Positions 22,190-30,535 are shown, counted from the stretch's first letter. The stretch is DNA of 34,369 bases from Butyricicoccus faecihominis (GCF_024462775.1 NZ_JANGCE010000036.1:1-34369), one strand, 5' to 3'. Notes: a model not told the origin generated them from the sequence alone. A program made the numbers and translations.

Positions 22190-24409
22190 ATGAAAAAGAA
22201 CATGCGGTTTTGGGCGGCGCTGCTCGCGGCGGCGCTGCTCGCGGCGGCGTTTGGCGGCTGCGCGAAAGAACCGCTGGAGAAGGGCGAACGGGCCGATCCG
22301 CAAACGGCCAATTACGGTGTGATGACCGGCTCGACCGCCGAAGCCTACATTGGCAAGACCTATCCGGATGCCAAGATCAGCACCTATTCCGCCATCGCGG
22401 ACGCTTTTTTAGCGCTGGAGGGCGGCAAGATCGACTATGTGCTCACCGCTTACACGACCGCGCTGAACGCGGTGCGCGGGAACAGCGCGCTGGAGATAAG
22501 CCAAAAGGACGTGATCATGGAGGAAAGCTCGATCGCCGTGAACAAGGAAAACGGAGAGCTGCTCGCCGCGATCGACACGGCGCTCGATCAGTTGGAGGCC
22601 GACGGGACGCTCCGGCAGGTCGTCGCGGACTGGACGACCGAGGGACAGGATTATGCGCTGCGCGAGATACCCGCTTCGGACGGGCAAAACGGCGTGCTGC
22701 GCGTGGCGATTGCCGCCGACCGCGAACCCATGTGCTTTGTCAAGGACGGGGCCTACCGCGGGCTGGACTGCGAGCTGATTGAGCGCATCGCCTATGCGCT
22801 CGGCCTGCGTGTGGAATACCAGAACATGCCGTTTTCCGCGCTGACCGCCGCGCTTGCCTCGGGCAAGGCGGATGTGATCATCTCCAACATGACGGCTACC
22901 GAGGAACGGCGGCAGAGCGTCGCGTTCACACGACCCTACTTTGCCAACCCGCAGGTGCTCGTGGCGCGAAAAAACGGGGGAGCCGCGACCCTTGCCGATC
23001 CCGCAACCGCCCGTTATGCGCTGACCAGCGTGACCGCGCAGACGTGGCTGTCGGAAACCTACCCGGAGGCGGTAGCCAAAATGTATCCCGCGGCGGCGGA
23101 CGCTTTTTTGGCGCTGCAAAGCGGCAAGGTGGACTATGTGTTATCCTCGCGCGCGACCGCGCAGTACATCATGAAGACCGACCCGGCTGTTGCCATCGCC
23201 CGCGACGGCGTGGTGGACGAAGCCTGCTCCATCGCTGTGTCCAAGGCGCAGCCGGAGCTGCGGCGGGCGCTGGACGAGGCGCTTGCCGCGCTGGCGGCGG
23301 ACGGCACGCTTGCCGCGCTGGTCTCCCGCTGGACCGAGGCCCCGCCGGATGAATACGCCCCGGTGGCTATTCCAGAGGCCGCGGGGGAGGGCGGCACGCT
23401 CCGTGTGGCCATTTCGCCCGATGTGACCCCCATCTGCTTTGTGCTGGACGGGGCGTACGCAGGTATCGACGTGGAGCTCGCGCAGCGATTGGCGCTGGCG
23501 CTCGATAAAAAGGTCGAGCTGATCGACATGCAGTTCGACGCGCTGCTCCCGGCGCTCGAATCCGGCAAAGCGGATATCGCTCTTTCCGACATCGTCGCCA
23601 CGCCGGAGCGGCGGCAAAGCGTTGACTTTACAGCGCCCTACTTTGATAATCCGCAGGTGCTGGCCGCGCGCCCAAACAGCGCGGCCGCGCCGGACGAAGG
23701 ACTGTTCCATGGGCTGAAAGCCAGCTTCATCCGCACCTTTATCACCGAAAACCGGTGGAAGATGATCGCAAACGGTTTGGGGCTTACGGTCATTATCTCG
23801 GTGCTTTCCGGTATTTTCGGCTCACTTTTGGGCTTTGGGGTGTGCATGCTGCGCCGTAGCCGCAGTCGGGTGCTGGCCGGGGCGAGCGCGGCGTTCATCC
23901 GCATCATTCAGGGCACGCCGATCGTGGTGCTGCTCATGCTGCTCTACTATGTCGTGTTCGGCGCGCTGGATATTTCGGCGGTGGCCGTGTCGGTCATCGG
24001 TTTTTCGGTCAATTTCGCCGTATACGTTTCCGAAATGATGCGCACCGGCATCGACGCGGTGGATCAGGGCCAGCAGGAGGCCGCCACCGCGCTGGGCTAC
24101 AACCGCCGCCAAACCTTTTGGAAGGTCACGTTTCCGCAGGCGGCGCGGCATTTCCTGCCTGTTTTTAAGGGCGAGTTTATCTCCATGGTCAAAATGACCT
24201 CGGTGGTGGGCTACATCGCCGTGCAGGATCTGACCAAGGTGAGCGATATCATTCGCAGCCGCACGCTGGAAGCGTTCTTCCCGCTGATCGCCACCGCTAT
24301 TCTATATTTTATGATCGCAAACCTGCTCACGCTGGCGATCGCCCGCGTGGAGACCGGGCTTGACCCGAAGCGCAGGCCCCGGCAGGTGAAAGGAGTGAAT
24401 GATCCGTGA
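22190..24409 (+). CDS. ABC amino-acid-type lipoprotein: multiplied binding lobes fused to permease
   Basis: This 739-residue chain combines receptor and channel. The signal peptide ends with the lipobox AFGGC (Cys24). Three family-3 solute-binding units follow, in unusual order: a lobe-2-like segment (about 38-150), a full lobe 1 (GVLRVAIAADREPM, from 168) plus lobe 2 (YALTSVTAQTW, from about 273), then a lobe 1 alone (GTLRVAISPDVTP, 400-503). A HisM/GlnP-type permease follows (about 520-739), with EAATALGYNRRQTFWKV as EAA loop. Polar amino acids are the likely ligand by family. The ATG directly follows the RsbW stop, and its TGA overlaps the ATPase GTG. Confidence 0.9.
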   Translation: MKKNMRFWAALLAAALLAAAFGGCAKEPLEKGERADPQTANYGVMTGSTAEAYIGKTYPDAKISTYSAIADAFLALEGGKIDYVLTAYTTALNAVRGNSALEISQKDVIMEESSIAVNKENGELLAAIDTALDQLEADGTLRQVVADWTTEGQDYALREIPASDGQNGVLRVAIAADREPMCFVKDGAYRGLDCELIERIAYALGLRVEYQNMPFSALTAALASGKADVIISNMTATEERRQSVAFTRPYFANPQVLVARKNGGAATLADPATARYALTSVTAQTWLSETYPEAVAKMYPAAADAFLALQSGKVDYVLSSRATAQYIMKTDPAVAIARDGVVDEACSIAVSKAQPELRRALDEALAALAADGTLAALVSRWTEAPPDEYAPVAIPEAAGEGGTLRVAISPDVTPICFVLDGAYAGIDVELAQRLALALDKKVELIDMQFDALLPALESGKADIALSDIVATPERRQSVDFTAPYFDNPQVLAARPNSAAAPDEGLFHGLKASFIRTFITENRWKMIANGLGLTVIISVLSGIFGSLLGFGVCMLRRSRSRVLAGASAAFIRIIQGTPIVVLLMLLYYVVFGALDISAVAVSVIGFSVNFAVYVSEMMRTGIDAVDQGQQEAATALGYNRRQTFWKVTFPQAARHFLPVFKGEFISMVKMTSVVGYIAVQDLTKVSDIIRSRTLEAFFPLIATAILYFMIANLLTLAIARVETGLDPKRRPRQVKGVNDP

Positions 24410-25491
24410 TCACCATCCGGCACCTCCGTAAGGAATTTCCCGGCGTAACGCCGCTCAAGGACGTGAACGCGCATATCGAAAAGGGCGAGGTTATCTCGAT
24501 CATCGGGCCGTCCGGCACGGGAAAATCCACGCTGCTGCGTTGCCTCAACCGGCTGGAAACGCCTACCTCGGGTGAAATTCTAGTGGATGGAGAGAACATC
24601 ATGCAGCCCGGGATCGATCTGTCCCGCGTGCGGCGCAAAATGGGCATGGTATTCCAGTCCTTCAACCTCTTTTCGCACAAAATGGTCATAGAAAACGTCA
24701 TGATGGCCCCGATGGACCTGCTGGGCCTGCCCGCGCGGCAGGCATATGACGAGGGTATGCGTCTTTTGGAGCTGGTGGGCCTTGCGGAAAAGGCCCTGCG
24801 CTACCCGGATGAGCTGTCCGGCGGCCAGAAGCAGCGGGTGGCCATCGCCCGCACGCTTGCCATGAAGCCGGAGATCGTCCTGTTCGACGAACCCACCTCG
24901 GCGCTCGATCCCACCATGGTGGGCGAGGTGCTGGCCGTGATCCGCAATTTGGCGCGCGAGGGCCTGACGATGATGATCGTCACCCATGAAATGCAGTTCG
25001 CGCGCGATGTATCCACCCGCGTGTTCTATATGGATGGGGGCGAGATATACGAGGACGGCCCGCCGGAGCAGATATTCGACGCGCCCGGGCGGGAGCGCAC
25101 ACGGGTATTCGTCAAGCGGCTCAAGGTGTTCGAGCGCGAGATCACCTCGCGCCAGTTCGATTTTATCGAGATCAACAACGCGATCGAGGAATTCGGCCGC
25201 CGTCAGATGCTTGCGCCGCGCGATGTGCAAAGCATCCAAATGGTGTTTGAGGAGCTTTGCGTGCAGACCTTGCTGAAAGTGATGGGGGAGCCCGTGGCGC
25301 TCACCTTTTCCGCCGCGGCCTCCGCGCTGGACGGCCGGTGTGAAATCATCGTTACCTATGGCGGTGCGTCGTTCGATCCGTTTGAAACAAACGCCCAAGA
25401 CCTGCCCGTCAAGCTGCTGTCCCGCCGGGTGCTTGCGCACAGCCATTGTTACGCAGAATCGCAAAACCGGCTTGTTTTGCAGCTTTCATAG
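24406..25491 (+). CDS. ABC transporter ATPase with C-terminal RsbW-like domain
   Basis: Residues 1-245 are a standard polar-amino-acid ABC ATPase (GlnQ/HisP-like): Walker A GPSGTGKST (34-42), Q-loop VFQSF, signature LSGGQ (137-141), Walker B IVLFDEP (157-163) and H-loop His194. The family normally ends there. Residues about 250-361 add a domain with the strand order of a GHKL/RsbW fold: VFEELCVQTLL (E283, Gln287 in place of Asn), VTYGGASFDPFE (Tyr318 in place of the G1 Asp) and a final LVLQLS strand. The G2 glycines are absent, so ATP binding there is unlikely, but the FDP motif remains. It pairs with the upstream permease fusion. GTG start at 24406, overlapping its stop. Confidence 0.9.
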   Translation: MITIRHLRKEFPGVTPLKDVNAHIEKGEVISIIGPSGTGKSTLLRCLNRLETPTSGEILVDGENIMQPGIDLSRVRRKMGMVFQSFNLFSHKMVIENVMMAPMDLLGLPARQAYDEGMRLLELVGLAEKALRYPDELSGGQKQRVAIARTLAMKPEIVLFDEPTSALDPTMVGEVLAVIRNLAREGLTMMIVTHEMQFARDVSTRVFYMDGGEIYEDGPPEQIFDAPGRERTRVFVKRLKVFEREITSRQFDFIEINNAIEEFGRRQMLAPRDVQSIQMVFEELCVQTLLKVMGEPVALTFSAAASALDGRCEIIVTYGGASFDPFETNAQDLPVKLLSRRVLAHSHCYAESQNRLVLQLS

Positions 25492-25512
25492 GGAAAGAGA
25501 GGAGAAACCGTT

Positions 25513-26151
25513 ATGAAAAAATTACGCGTGCTGCTTTTGGCCCTCTGTATGCTCCTGTCGCTGTCTCCCGCCGCGTTCGCCGTCGGGAGCTTGATCGGAC
25601 CAAGTCAAAGCGCGATCGACCGGATGAATCAAATGCGGGAAGAACTGGCCAAACAGCAGGAGCAGACCAAAAGCATGTCGGCGCTCATGGCGCAGGTCAC
25701 AGAAAAGCAAGCGCAGGCAGGGGAGGCGGCGAAATACCTAAATCAGGCCCGCGATTTGCAAAGACAGGCGGAAACCAGCGGCAAACCCACGCAGATGCCC
25801 GCCGATATGAAGCGGTATTTGGATGAAAACCGTTTGAATTACGACCGCGCGGCTGCGGGCGGGTACAGCGCGCAGCAGTGGCGCAAGGTGACCGGCAGTC
25901 TGGAGGATCAGTTCGACAAGCTGGGACTGGAAACGCAGCAGTTAATGGTCAAGGTACAAAACACTATGGGGGAGTATAACGCCTCTTCCTCGATGCCTTC
26001 GTCCTCGCGCGGACAAAGCCTGTTTTCCACCGCGGGAATAGGAAACACCGATCTGCCGCCCATTGCCACCAGCCTGATCGTGGGCGTCATTCTGGGTATG
26101 GCGGCCATGTGGGCGATCGAGCGTTCCAGACAGCGGAGAAGCCACCTATGA
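25513..26151 (+). CDS. Exported coiled-coil protein with C-terminal membrane anchor
   Basis: This 212-residue protein starts with a signal peptide (LLLALCMLLSLSPAAFA). Long Gln/Glu/Lys-rich helices follow (about 35-160, for example MREELAKQQEQTKSM) and look like coiled coil. A Ser-rich linker and a single TM helix (SLIVGVILGMAAMWAI) lead to a basic tail. It would sit outside the cell, tethered to the membrane. No domain is recognised. The ATG at 25513 follows AGAGGAGAAACC, 21 nt after the ATPase, and its stop overlaps the next start. It may be a membrane scaffold or substrate of the PrsW-like protein encoded downstream. Confidence 0.75.
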   Translation: MKKLRVLLLALCMLLSLSPAAFAVGSLIGPSQSAIDRMNQMREELAKQQEQTKSMSALMAQVTEKQAQAGEAAKYLNQARDLQRQAETSGKPTQMPADMKRYLDENRLNYDRAAAGGYSAQQWRKVTGSLEDQFDKLGLETQQLMVKVQNTMGEYNASSSMPSSSRGQSLFSTAGIGNTDLPPIATSLIVGVILGMAAMWAIERSRQRRSHL

Positions 26152-26783
26152 CCACGATGCGTTTATGCGCGGCGCTGGCCGCCGTCTGCTACGGCGTATT
26201 TGCCTGCACGCGAAAAAAACTGCCTTTATTTTTTAAAATCCTTTTATACGGCTGTATCAGCTACCTCATGGGCGCTTTGTTCACCGCGTGTTACACGCTG
26301 GTGTATCAAGCGCCGCCCCGCGGCTTCCATGTGGGGGTGCTGGGCAATATCGGCGCGTATTTCTTTTTGCTTTCCGCCTATTTCGGCGCGATCGACCGAC
26401 TGGCGGACGGCGGCGAGGCGGCATACCGCGGTTACCGCCTCGCGGCGCTGCTCGCGCCGCTTCTGATCGCGGGAATCGCGCTGTCCGCCGTCGTGCAAAG
26501 CGGCCCGGCGGCCTGTCTGCCGCTTCTGCTGCTGGCGGTCCCCGTCGGTCTGACCTTGTATTTTGCGTGCAAGCACCTGATCCTGCCCGATGTCGAGATG
26601 GGGATCATCCGGGTCATGCGGCCCTATAACTTTCTGGTCATTTTGTTTTGCCTGTGCGAAACGCTAACGCAGGTTCCGCAGCTGCTCCCGAACGTACAGA
26701 CGGCGGCGGGCATCGGCGCTTGCCTGATTCTGGTGTTCCTGCTGCCCGTGGCGGAAAGGGGAGTGCGCAAATGGTTTATGTGA
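26148..26783 (+). CDS. Polytopic membrane protein of unknown function
   Basis: I do not recognise this 211-residue protein. It is very hydrophobic, with about six or seven TM helices and few charged residues outside short loops (KKLPLFFK, RLADGGEAAYRGY). The ATG at 26148 overlaps the preceding stop (ATGA), and its 3' end overlaps the PrsW-like gene by 13 nt, so it is translated together with both. Its partners suggest a membrane complex with the coiled-coil protein and the protease. Confidence 0.7.
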   Translation: MTTMRLCAALAAVCYGVFACTRKKLPLFFKILLYGCISYLMGALFTACYTLVYQAPPRGFHVGVLGNIGAYFFLLSAYFGAIDRLADGGEAAYRGYRLAALLAPLLIAGIALSAVVQSGPAACLPLLLLAVPVGLTLYFACKHLILPDVEMGIIRVMRPYNFLVILFCLCETLTQVPQLLPNVQTAAGIGACLILVFLLPVAERGVRKWFM

Positions 26784-27406
26784 TCTTTTTATGCATCACG
26801 CTGCCCCTTTTGCTGATGCTGCCCATTTTGGATCAACGGGCGCGCCGGCTGGTCGTTTTTCTGCTGTTGGGCGCGGTAACGGCCGTGTCGGCGTATGAGG
26901 TAAACACGCTGCTCTATCCGCTCGCCGAACTGCCGCCCCGCGCGTTTACGCAGGTGATCCCGCCGGTCGTGGAGGAGCTGCTCAAGGCAGCGCCCGTGTT
27001 CGTCTACGCCGTTTTTCTGGAGGACGACCGCAAGCTCGTGCTGCCGGTCGCGATGGCGGTCGGCGTTGGCTTCGCCATCGTGGAGAACACGGTCATTCTG
27101 GTGCAGAATATCGAGGCGGTCACGCTGGGCTGGGCGGCGCTGCGCGGCTTTTCGGCCAGCCTGATGCACGGCCTTTGCACCATGGCGGTGGGCGCGGGCG
27201 TCACCTATGTGCACAAGCACAAAAAGCTGTTCTATACCGGTATTTTTGGACTTTTGTCCATGGCGATCACGATGCACGCCCTGTTTAATCTATTGATCCA
27301 ATCGAGCTGCTACATTCTTGGCATGGCCATGCCGCTGGCGCTTTACGGGCTCTTGTATCTGGCGCGCAAAAAAAGCACGTTAAGACTGCCCTTTTTGTCT
27401 TATTAG
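26771..27406 (+). CDS. PrsW-like membrane metalloprotease
   Basis: This 211-residue integral membrane protein has the hallmarks of PrsW/CPBP-like proteases: VVEELLK (the E-E-x-x-K motif, near residue 66), GFAIVENTV (F-x-x-x-E-N, near 95) and two later His-containing helices (SLMHGLC, ITMHALFN). PrsW starts destruction of the anti-sigma factor RsiW in Bacillus subtilis. Here it closes an operon built around RsbW-type proteins, and the exported coiled-coil protein (25513) is a candidate substrate. The ATG at 26771 follows GGAAAGGGGAG. The substrate is unproven. Confidence 0.8.
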   Translation: MVYVIFLCITLPLLLMLPILDQRARRLVVFLLLGAVTAVSAYEVNTLLYPLAELPPRAFTQVIPPVVEELLKAAPVFVYAVFLEDDRKLVLPVAMAVGVGFAIVENTVILVQNIEAVTLGWAALRGFSASLMHGLCTMAVGAGVTYVHKHKKLFYTGIFGLLSMAITMHALFNLLIQSSCYILGMAMPLALYGLLYLARKKSTLRLPFLSY

Positions 27407-27432
27407 CGATGAAGCAATAAAAAGAGCCTGAC

Positions 27433-27461
27433 TCGACTTCTCGCGCCGATTATGCTAAAAT
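27433..27461 (+). promoter_or_regulatory. Probable promoter of the CAT-like gene
   Basis: TCGACT (27433-27438) and TAAAAT (27456-27461) are 17 nt apart, and TGC before the -10 makes it extended. Confidence 0.6.
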
Positions 27462-27501
27462 AGTGGCAGAATAGACGGCAAAAGAGGGGGAGACCGCGCG
27501 T

Positions 27502-28140
27502 ATGTTTTTTACGCCTATCGACTATGAACGCTGGGAGCGCAAGGAATATCTGGAGTGCTTTCAAAAAACGGCGATCTACATTACGGCCGATGTGGATATT
27601 ACGGCGCTATATGGACAAATCAAGCGGCGCGGCCTGCGGCTGTACCCCGCGCTGGTCTACTGCGCGGCAAGGGTGATCAATCAGGATCAGGCGTTCCGCT
27701 ATGCCCGCGATACGCAGGGGAACATTGGTCTATGGGATGTGGTGCACCCATACTATACCGTGCCGCGGTTGGACGACCGCGCGCTGTTCTCTATGAAATG
27801 TACCGCGTACACGTCCGATTTTACGGCGTTTTATGAGTCTTTCTCGAAGGATTACGCACAGGCGGAAACCTGCGGCAGGCTGCTTTGCGACCCCAAGCTG
27901 CCGGAGAATATCTGCGGTATCTCGATCACGCCGGAGCTGGGCTTTACGGCCTTTGGCTTTGGCGGCAGCCCCAAGGAGGATTTCACGCCCTTCACGCTGT
28001 TCGGCAGGTTCCGGCGCGAGGGGGAACGCATCCTGCTGCCGGTCGCCGGGGAGTTTTCGCACGCCGTCAACGACGGCCTGCATATCAGCCGCTTTTTTCA
28101 GCAGCTGGAGACGGTGGGCAAAACATTGTTTCCCCAATAA
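27502..28140 (+). CDS. Chloramphenicol acetyltransferase-like (type A CAT family) protein
   Basis: This 212-residue protein matches the CAT fold in length and pattern: an opening FTPIDYERWERKEYLECF, LRLYPALVYCAARVIN, and the catalytic segment FSHAVNDGLHISRFF with the His next to Ala and the structural Asp of the H-x3-D-G motif. Classical CAT has HHAVCDG; the first His is Ser here. Resistance is not implied, because many CAT-like proteins in Clostridia have unknown substrates. ATG at 27502, behind AAGAGGGGGAG. It has its own promoter and terminator. Confidence 0.85.
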   Translation: MFFTPIDYERWERKEYLECFQKTAIYITADVDITALYGQIKRRGLRLYPALVYCAARVINQDQAFRYARDTQGNIGLWDVVHPYYTVPRLDDRALFSMKCTAYTSDFTAFYESFSKDYAQAETCGRLLCDPKLPENICGISITPELGFTAFGFGGSPKEDFTPFTLFGRFRREGERILLPVAGEFSHAVNDGLHISRFFQQLETVGKTLFPQ

Positions 28141-28142
28141 AA

Positions 28143-28178
28143 AAACAGCAGCTCCATAGGGAGTTGCTGTTTTTTTTA
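28143..28178. terminator. Terminator between convergent genes
   Basis: AAACAGCAGCTCC (28143-28155) pairs with GGAGTTGCTGTTT (28160-28172, one G-T), then a T-run. A-rich sequence on the other side makes it usable in both directions. Confidence 0.88.
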
Positions 28179-28189
28179 ATCAATCAGGC

Positions 28190-29557
28190 TTAGATCGAAA
28201 TGATACCGGTCACGCGCAGCAGTTCGCCCGCGAGGATGCAGACGATCATGATCGGGGCGATCCAGCGGATCATGACCTCGAACAGGCGCTTGCGGTGGAA
28301 GACGAAGGTATGCTCGACTTCCTCCGAAACAATCTTGGTACCGGCCACATGGCCCACCAAAATACAGGTGAGGAAGGCGACGACCGGCATGAGAACCGAA
28401 TTGGAAATGAAATCGAAGAAATCAAGGAACGCCATGCCGAGGATTTGTACCGAGGCGAGCGGGCCGTAGCCAAGGCAGGACGGCACGCCCAGAACCAGAA
28501 TGACCGCGGTGACCAGCATGGTCGCGGAGCGGCGGCCCCAGTGCAGCTTATCGCGCACAATGGAGACCACGGTCTCCATCAGCGAAATGGACGAGGTGAG
28601 CGCCGCGAACAGCACCAGCAGGAAGAACGCGCAGCCCACCACGCGGCCCATCCACATGCGCTCGAACACCTTGGGCAGCGTGCCGAACATCAAACCGGGG
28701 CCCGCGTTGATACCGGAGGGGTCGCCGCCGTTGAAGGCGACGACGGCGGGTACGATCATCAGACCCGCGATAAAAGCGATCGCGGTGTCGAAAATCTCGA
28801 TCTGGCCGACCGAGCGCTCCAGATTGCCCTGCTGCGTGTAGGAACCGTAGGTGATCATAATACCCATGGCGAGCGACATGGAGTAGAACATCTGTCCCAT
28901 GGCGGCCAGCACGGTGGTAAAGGAAAAGTCCGAAAAATCAGGCAGCAGGTAGAATTTTAAGCCCTCCATCGCGCCCGGCATGGTCAAGGAGAAGGCCGCC
29001 ACGACAATGGACAGAAGCACCAAAACCGGCATAAGGAATTTGGATACTTTTTCAATGCCCTTTTCCACGCCCAACAGCACGACAACGGCGGTGAGCAGCA
29101 CGTACAGAAGGAACCAGAACAGCGGCGTGGCTAACAGGCCGCTGCCGACAAAGCCGATAAAGTTGCCGAAATAAGAATCGCCCGCAAGCGCGGCGCCGCC
29201 GCCGGATACATATTCAAAGAAATATTTCGCCACCCAGCCGCCGATGACGCAGTAGTACGGCGTGATGATGACAGGCACCAGAGCGGCCAGCCAGCCGAGG
29301 AAGGAAAAACGCTTATCAAGCGCCTTATACGCGCCGATGCAGCTCAACCCGGTGCGGCGGCCGATCGCGATCTCCGTGATCATCAGCGCGAAGCCGAAGG
29401 TAACGGCGAGGATCAGGTATACCAGCAGGAAAATGCCGCCGCCGTACTTGGCCGCCAGATAGGGGAACCGCCAGATATTGCCCAGCCCCACCGCCGAGCC
29501 CGCCGCGGCCAGCACAAAGCCGATGCGGCTGGAAAAACTACTTCTCTTTTTCTCCAT
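28190..29557 (-). CDS. Sodium-dependent transporter, NSS family
   Basis: This 455-residue polytopic protein belongs to the neurotransmitter:sodium symporter family (LeuT/MhsT-like). It has the first-helix signature GSAVGLGNIWRFPYLA, a CIGAYKALDKRF loop and an unwound-helix region YSMSLAMGIMITYGSY that carries sodium and substrate ligands. It imports amino acids or related compounds with sodium. The ATG at 29557 is preferred; the frame extends to 29614, but only this Met begins the conserved N-terminus (MEKKRSSFSSRIGF), with AAGGAG upstream. It lies 53 nt downstream of the exporter-like gene on the same strand, so both probably share the promoter near 30536. Confidence 0.92.
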   Translation of the reverse strand: MEKKRSSFSSRIGFVLAAAGSAVGLGNIWRFPYLAAKYGGGIFLLVYLILAVTFGFALMITEIAIGRRTGLSCIGAYKALDKRFSFLGWLAALVPVIITPYYCVIGGWVAKYFFEYVSGGGAALAGDSYFGNFIGFVGSGLLATPLFWFLLYVLLTAVVVLLGVEKGIEKVSKFLMPVLVLLSIVVAAFSLTMPGAMEGLKFYLLPDFSDFSFTTVLAAMGQMFYSMSLAMGIMITYGSYTQQGNLERSVGQIEIFDTAIAFIAGLMIVPAVVAFNGGDPSGINAGPGLMFGTLPKVFERMWMGRVVGCAFFLLVLFAALTSSISLMETVVSIVRDKLHWGRRSATMLVTAVILVLGVPSCLGYGPLASVQILGMAFLDFFDFISNSVLMPVVAFLTCILVGHVAGTKIVSEEVEHTFVFHRKRLFEVMIRWIAPIMIVCILAGELLRVTGIISI

Positions 29558-29610
29558 GTTACATGAAAACTCCTTATCGTTTCTCTTTTTCCGCCTTACC
29601 CCCGGCGGGT

Positions 29611-30504
29611 TCATTCCATCAGGTTAAAATCGCGCAGATAGCCGTATGCGTCCAGCAGATTGGAAAGATGATAGTCCGCCACGATATCCGCCTGACAGGG
29701 CGTCGCGCCTTCCGGCAGGGGTGTGGCTTCCACCCCTAATGTTTGCAGCCGCGCCGCGTTTTCCCGCCCGATGCGGCCGGATTCATCCATCGCGCAAAGC
29801 GCGGTCAGCTCCTGCAGCATGGTCCCGGCGAGCTGCTCGCAGCCGCGCAGATAAACGGCCTGCCGGTCGTGGTCCGCGTGGCGGAACAGGTTTTGCTTCT
29901 CATAGATCGCAAGCTCGTCCCCGATGCGGCCAAGCTGCGCCTGCAGCGAGGAAAGATCGGGGTAGCCGCCCCTTGCCACGCGCGCGCCGATGTAATCGGG
30001 CAGCGTTTGCAAATAATGCATGAAAAGCTGGGCGATCTGCCGCCGGTTGTTGTAGGGCTTTACCGCGATATTGATGATAAGCGCCGTGCCCAGACCGATC
30101 GACGTGTCGAACAAGCGGTTTACGCCATACAGAAACGCGCCGTCCGCCGGCGATAGGCAGATCGAAACGAACACGATGCACGCGAGCGGCACGGCAAATT
30201 GCAGCTGTAGCCGCACGCACAGAAGGATCAGCGCGACAATGCCGACCGCAATGCCCACATACCGGTAACCGGGCAGCAGCGTGACGAACAACCAGCCGAA
30301 GCCCGCGCCGAAAAAAATGCCTGCCAGCTGGGTCAGGCAGGACTGGACAGCGTCCCCAAGTGTGCGGTTCATCGCAACAATAGCGCCGATCGCGGCAAAT
30401 ATCGGCGCCGGGCTGCCGCGCAGATCGGCAAGCAGCAACGCAGTCGCAACCGCGGCCGCCGTTTTGACAGTCCGCAAACCGACGTGCGGCAGCAGCTTGC
30501 TCAT
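29611..30504 (-). CDS. Aromatic acid exporter-like membrane protein (ArAE_1/FUSC family)
   Basis: This 297-residue protein has about six TM helices in the first half, including VKTAAAVATALLLADLRGSP, GAIVAMNRTLGDAVQSCLTQLAGIFFG and NRLFDTSIGLGTALIINIAVKP, which match the ArAE_1/DUF939 pattern. A soluble helical C-terminal half follows. Family members are proposed to export aromatic carboxylates or act at the envelope. The start ATG at 30504 follows GGAGGCGTATACCAT on the minus strand; the longer frame to 30705 runs through the repeat array and is not coding. The nearest palindromic unit supplies a -10 box. Confidence 0.82.
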   Translation of the reverse strand: MSKLLPHVGLRTVKTAAAVATALLLADLRGSPAPIFAAIGAIVAMNRTLGDAVQSCLTQLAGIFFGAGFGWLFVTLLPGYRYVGIAVGIVALILLCVRLQLQFAVPLACIVFVSICLSPADGAFLYGVNRLFDTSIGLGTALIINIAVKPYNNRRQIAQLFMHYLQTLPDYIGARVARGGYPDLSSLQAQLGRIGDELAIYEKQNLFRHADHDRQAVYLRGCEQLAGTMLQELTALCAMDESGRIGRENAARLQTLGVEATPLPEGATPCQADIVADYHLSNLLDAYGYLRDFNLME

Positions 30505-30535
30505 ATGGTATACGCCTCCACAATATAATATCGCT

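Noticed and set aside
17145-27406. Search for a sigma factor gene in the partner-switching operon
   Set aside because: No region 2 or region 4-like sequence was found in any frame of plausible length, so no sigma factor is annotated.
28295-28960. 221-codon plus-strand frame opposite the NSS transporter
   Set aside because: His/Glu/Arg-rich shadow; the minus strand has the conserved transporter motifs.
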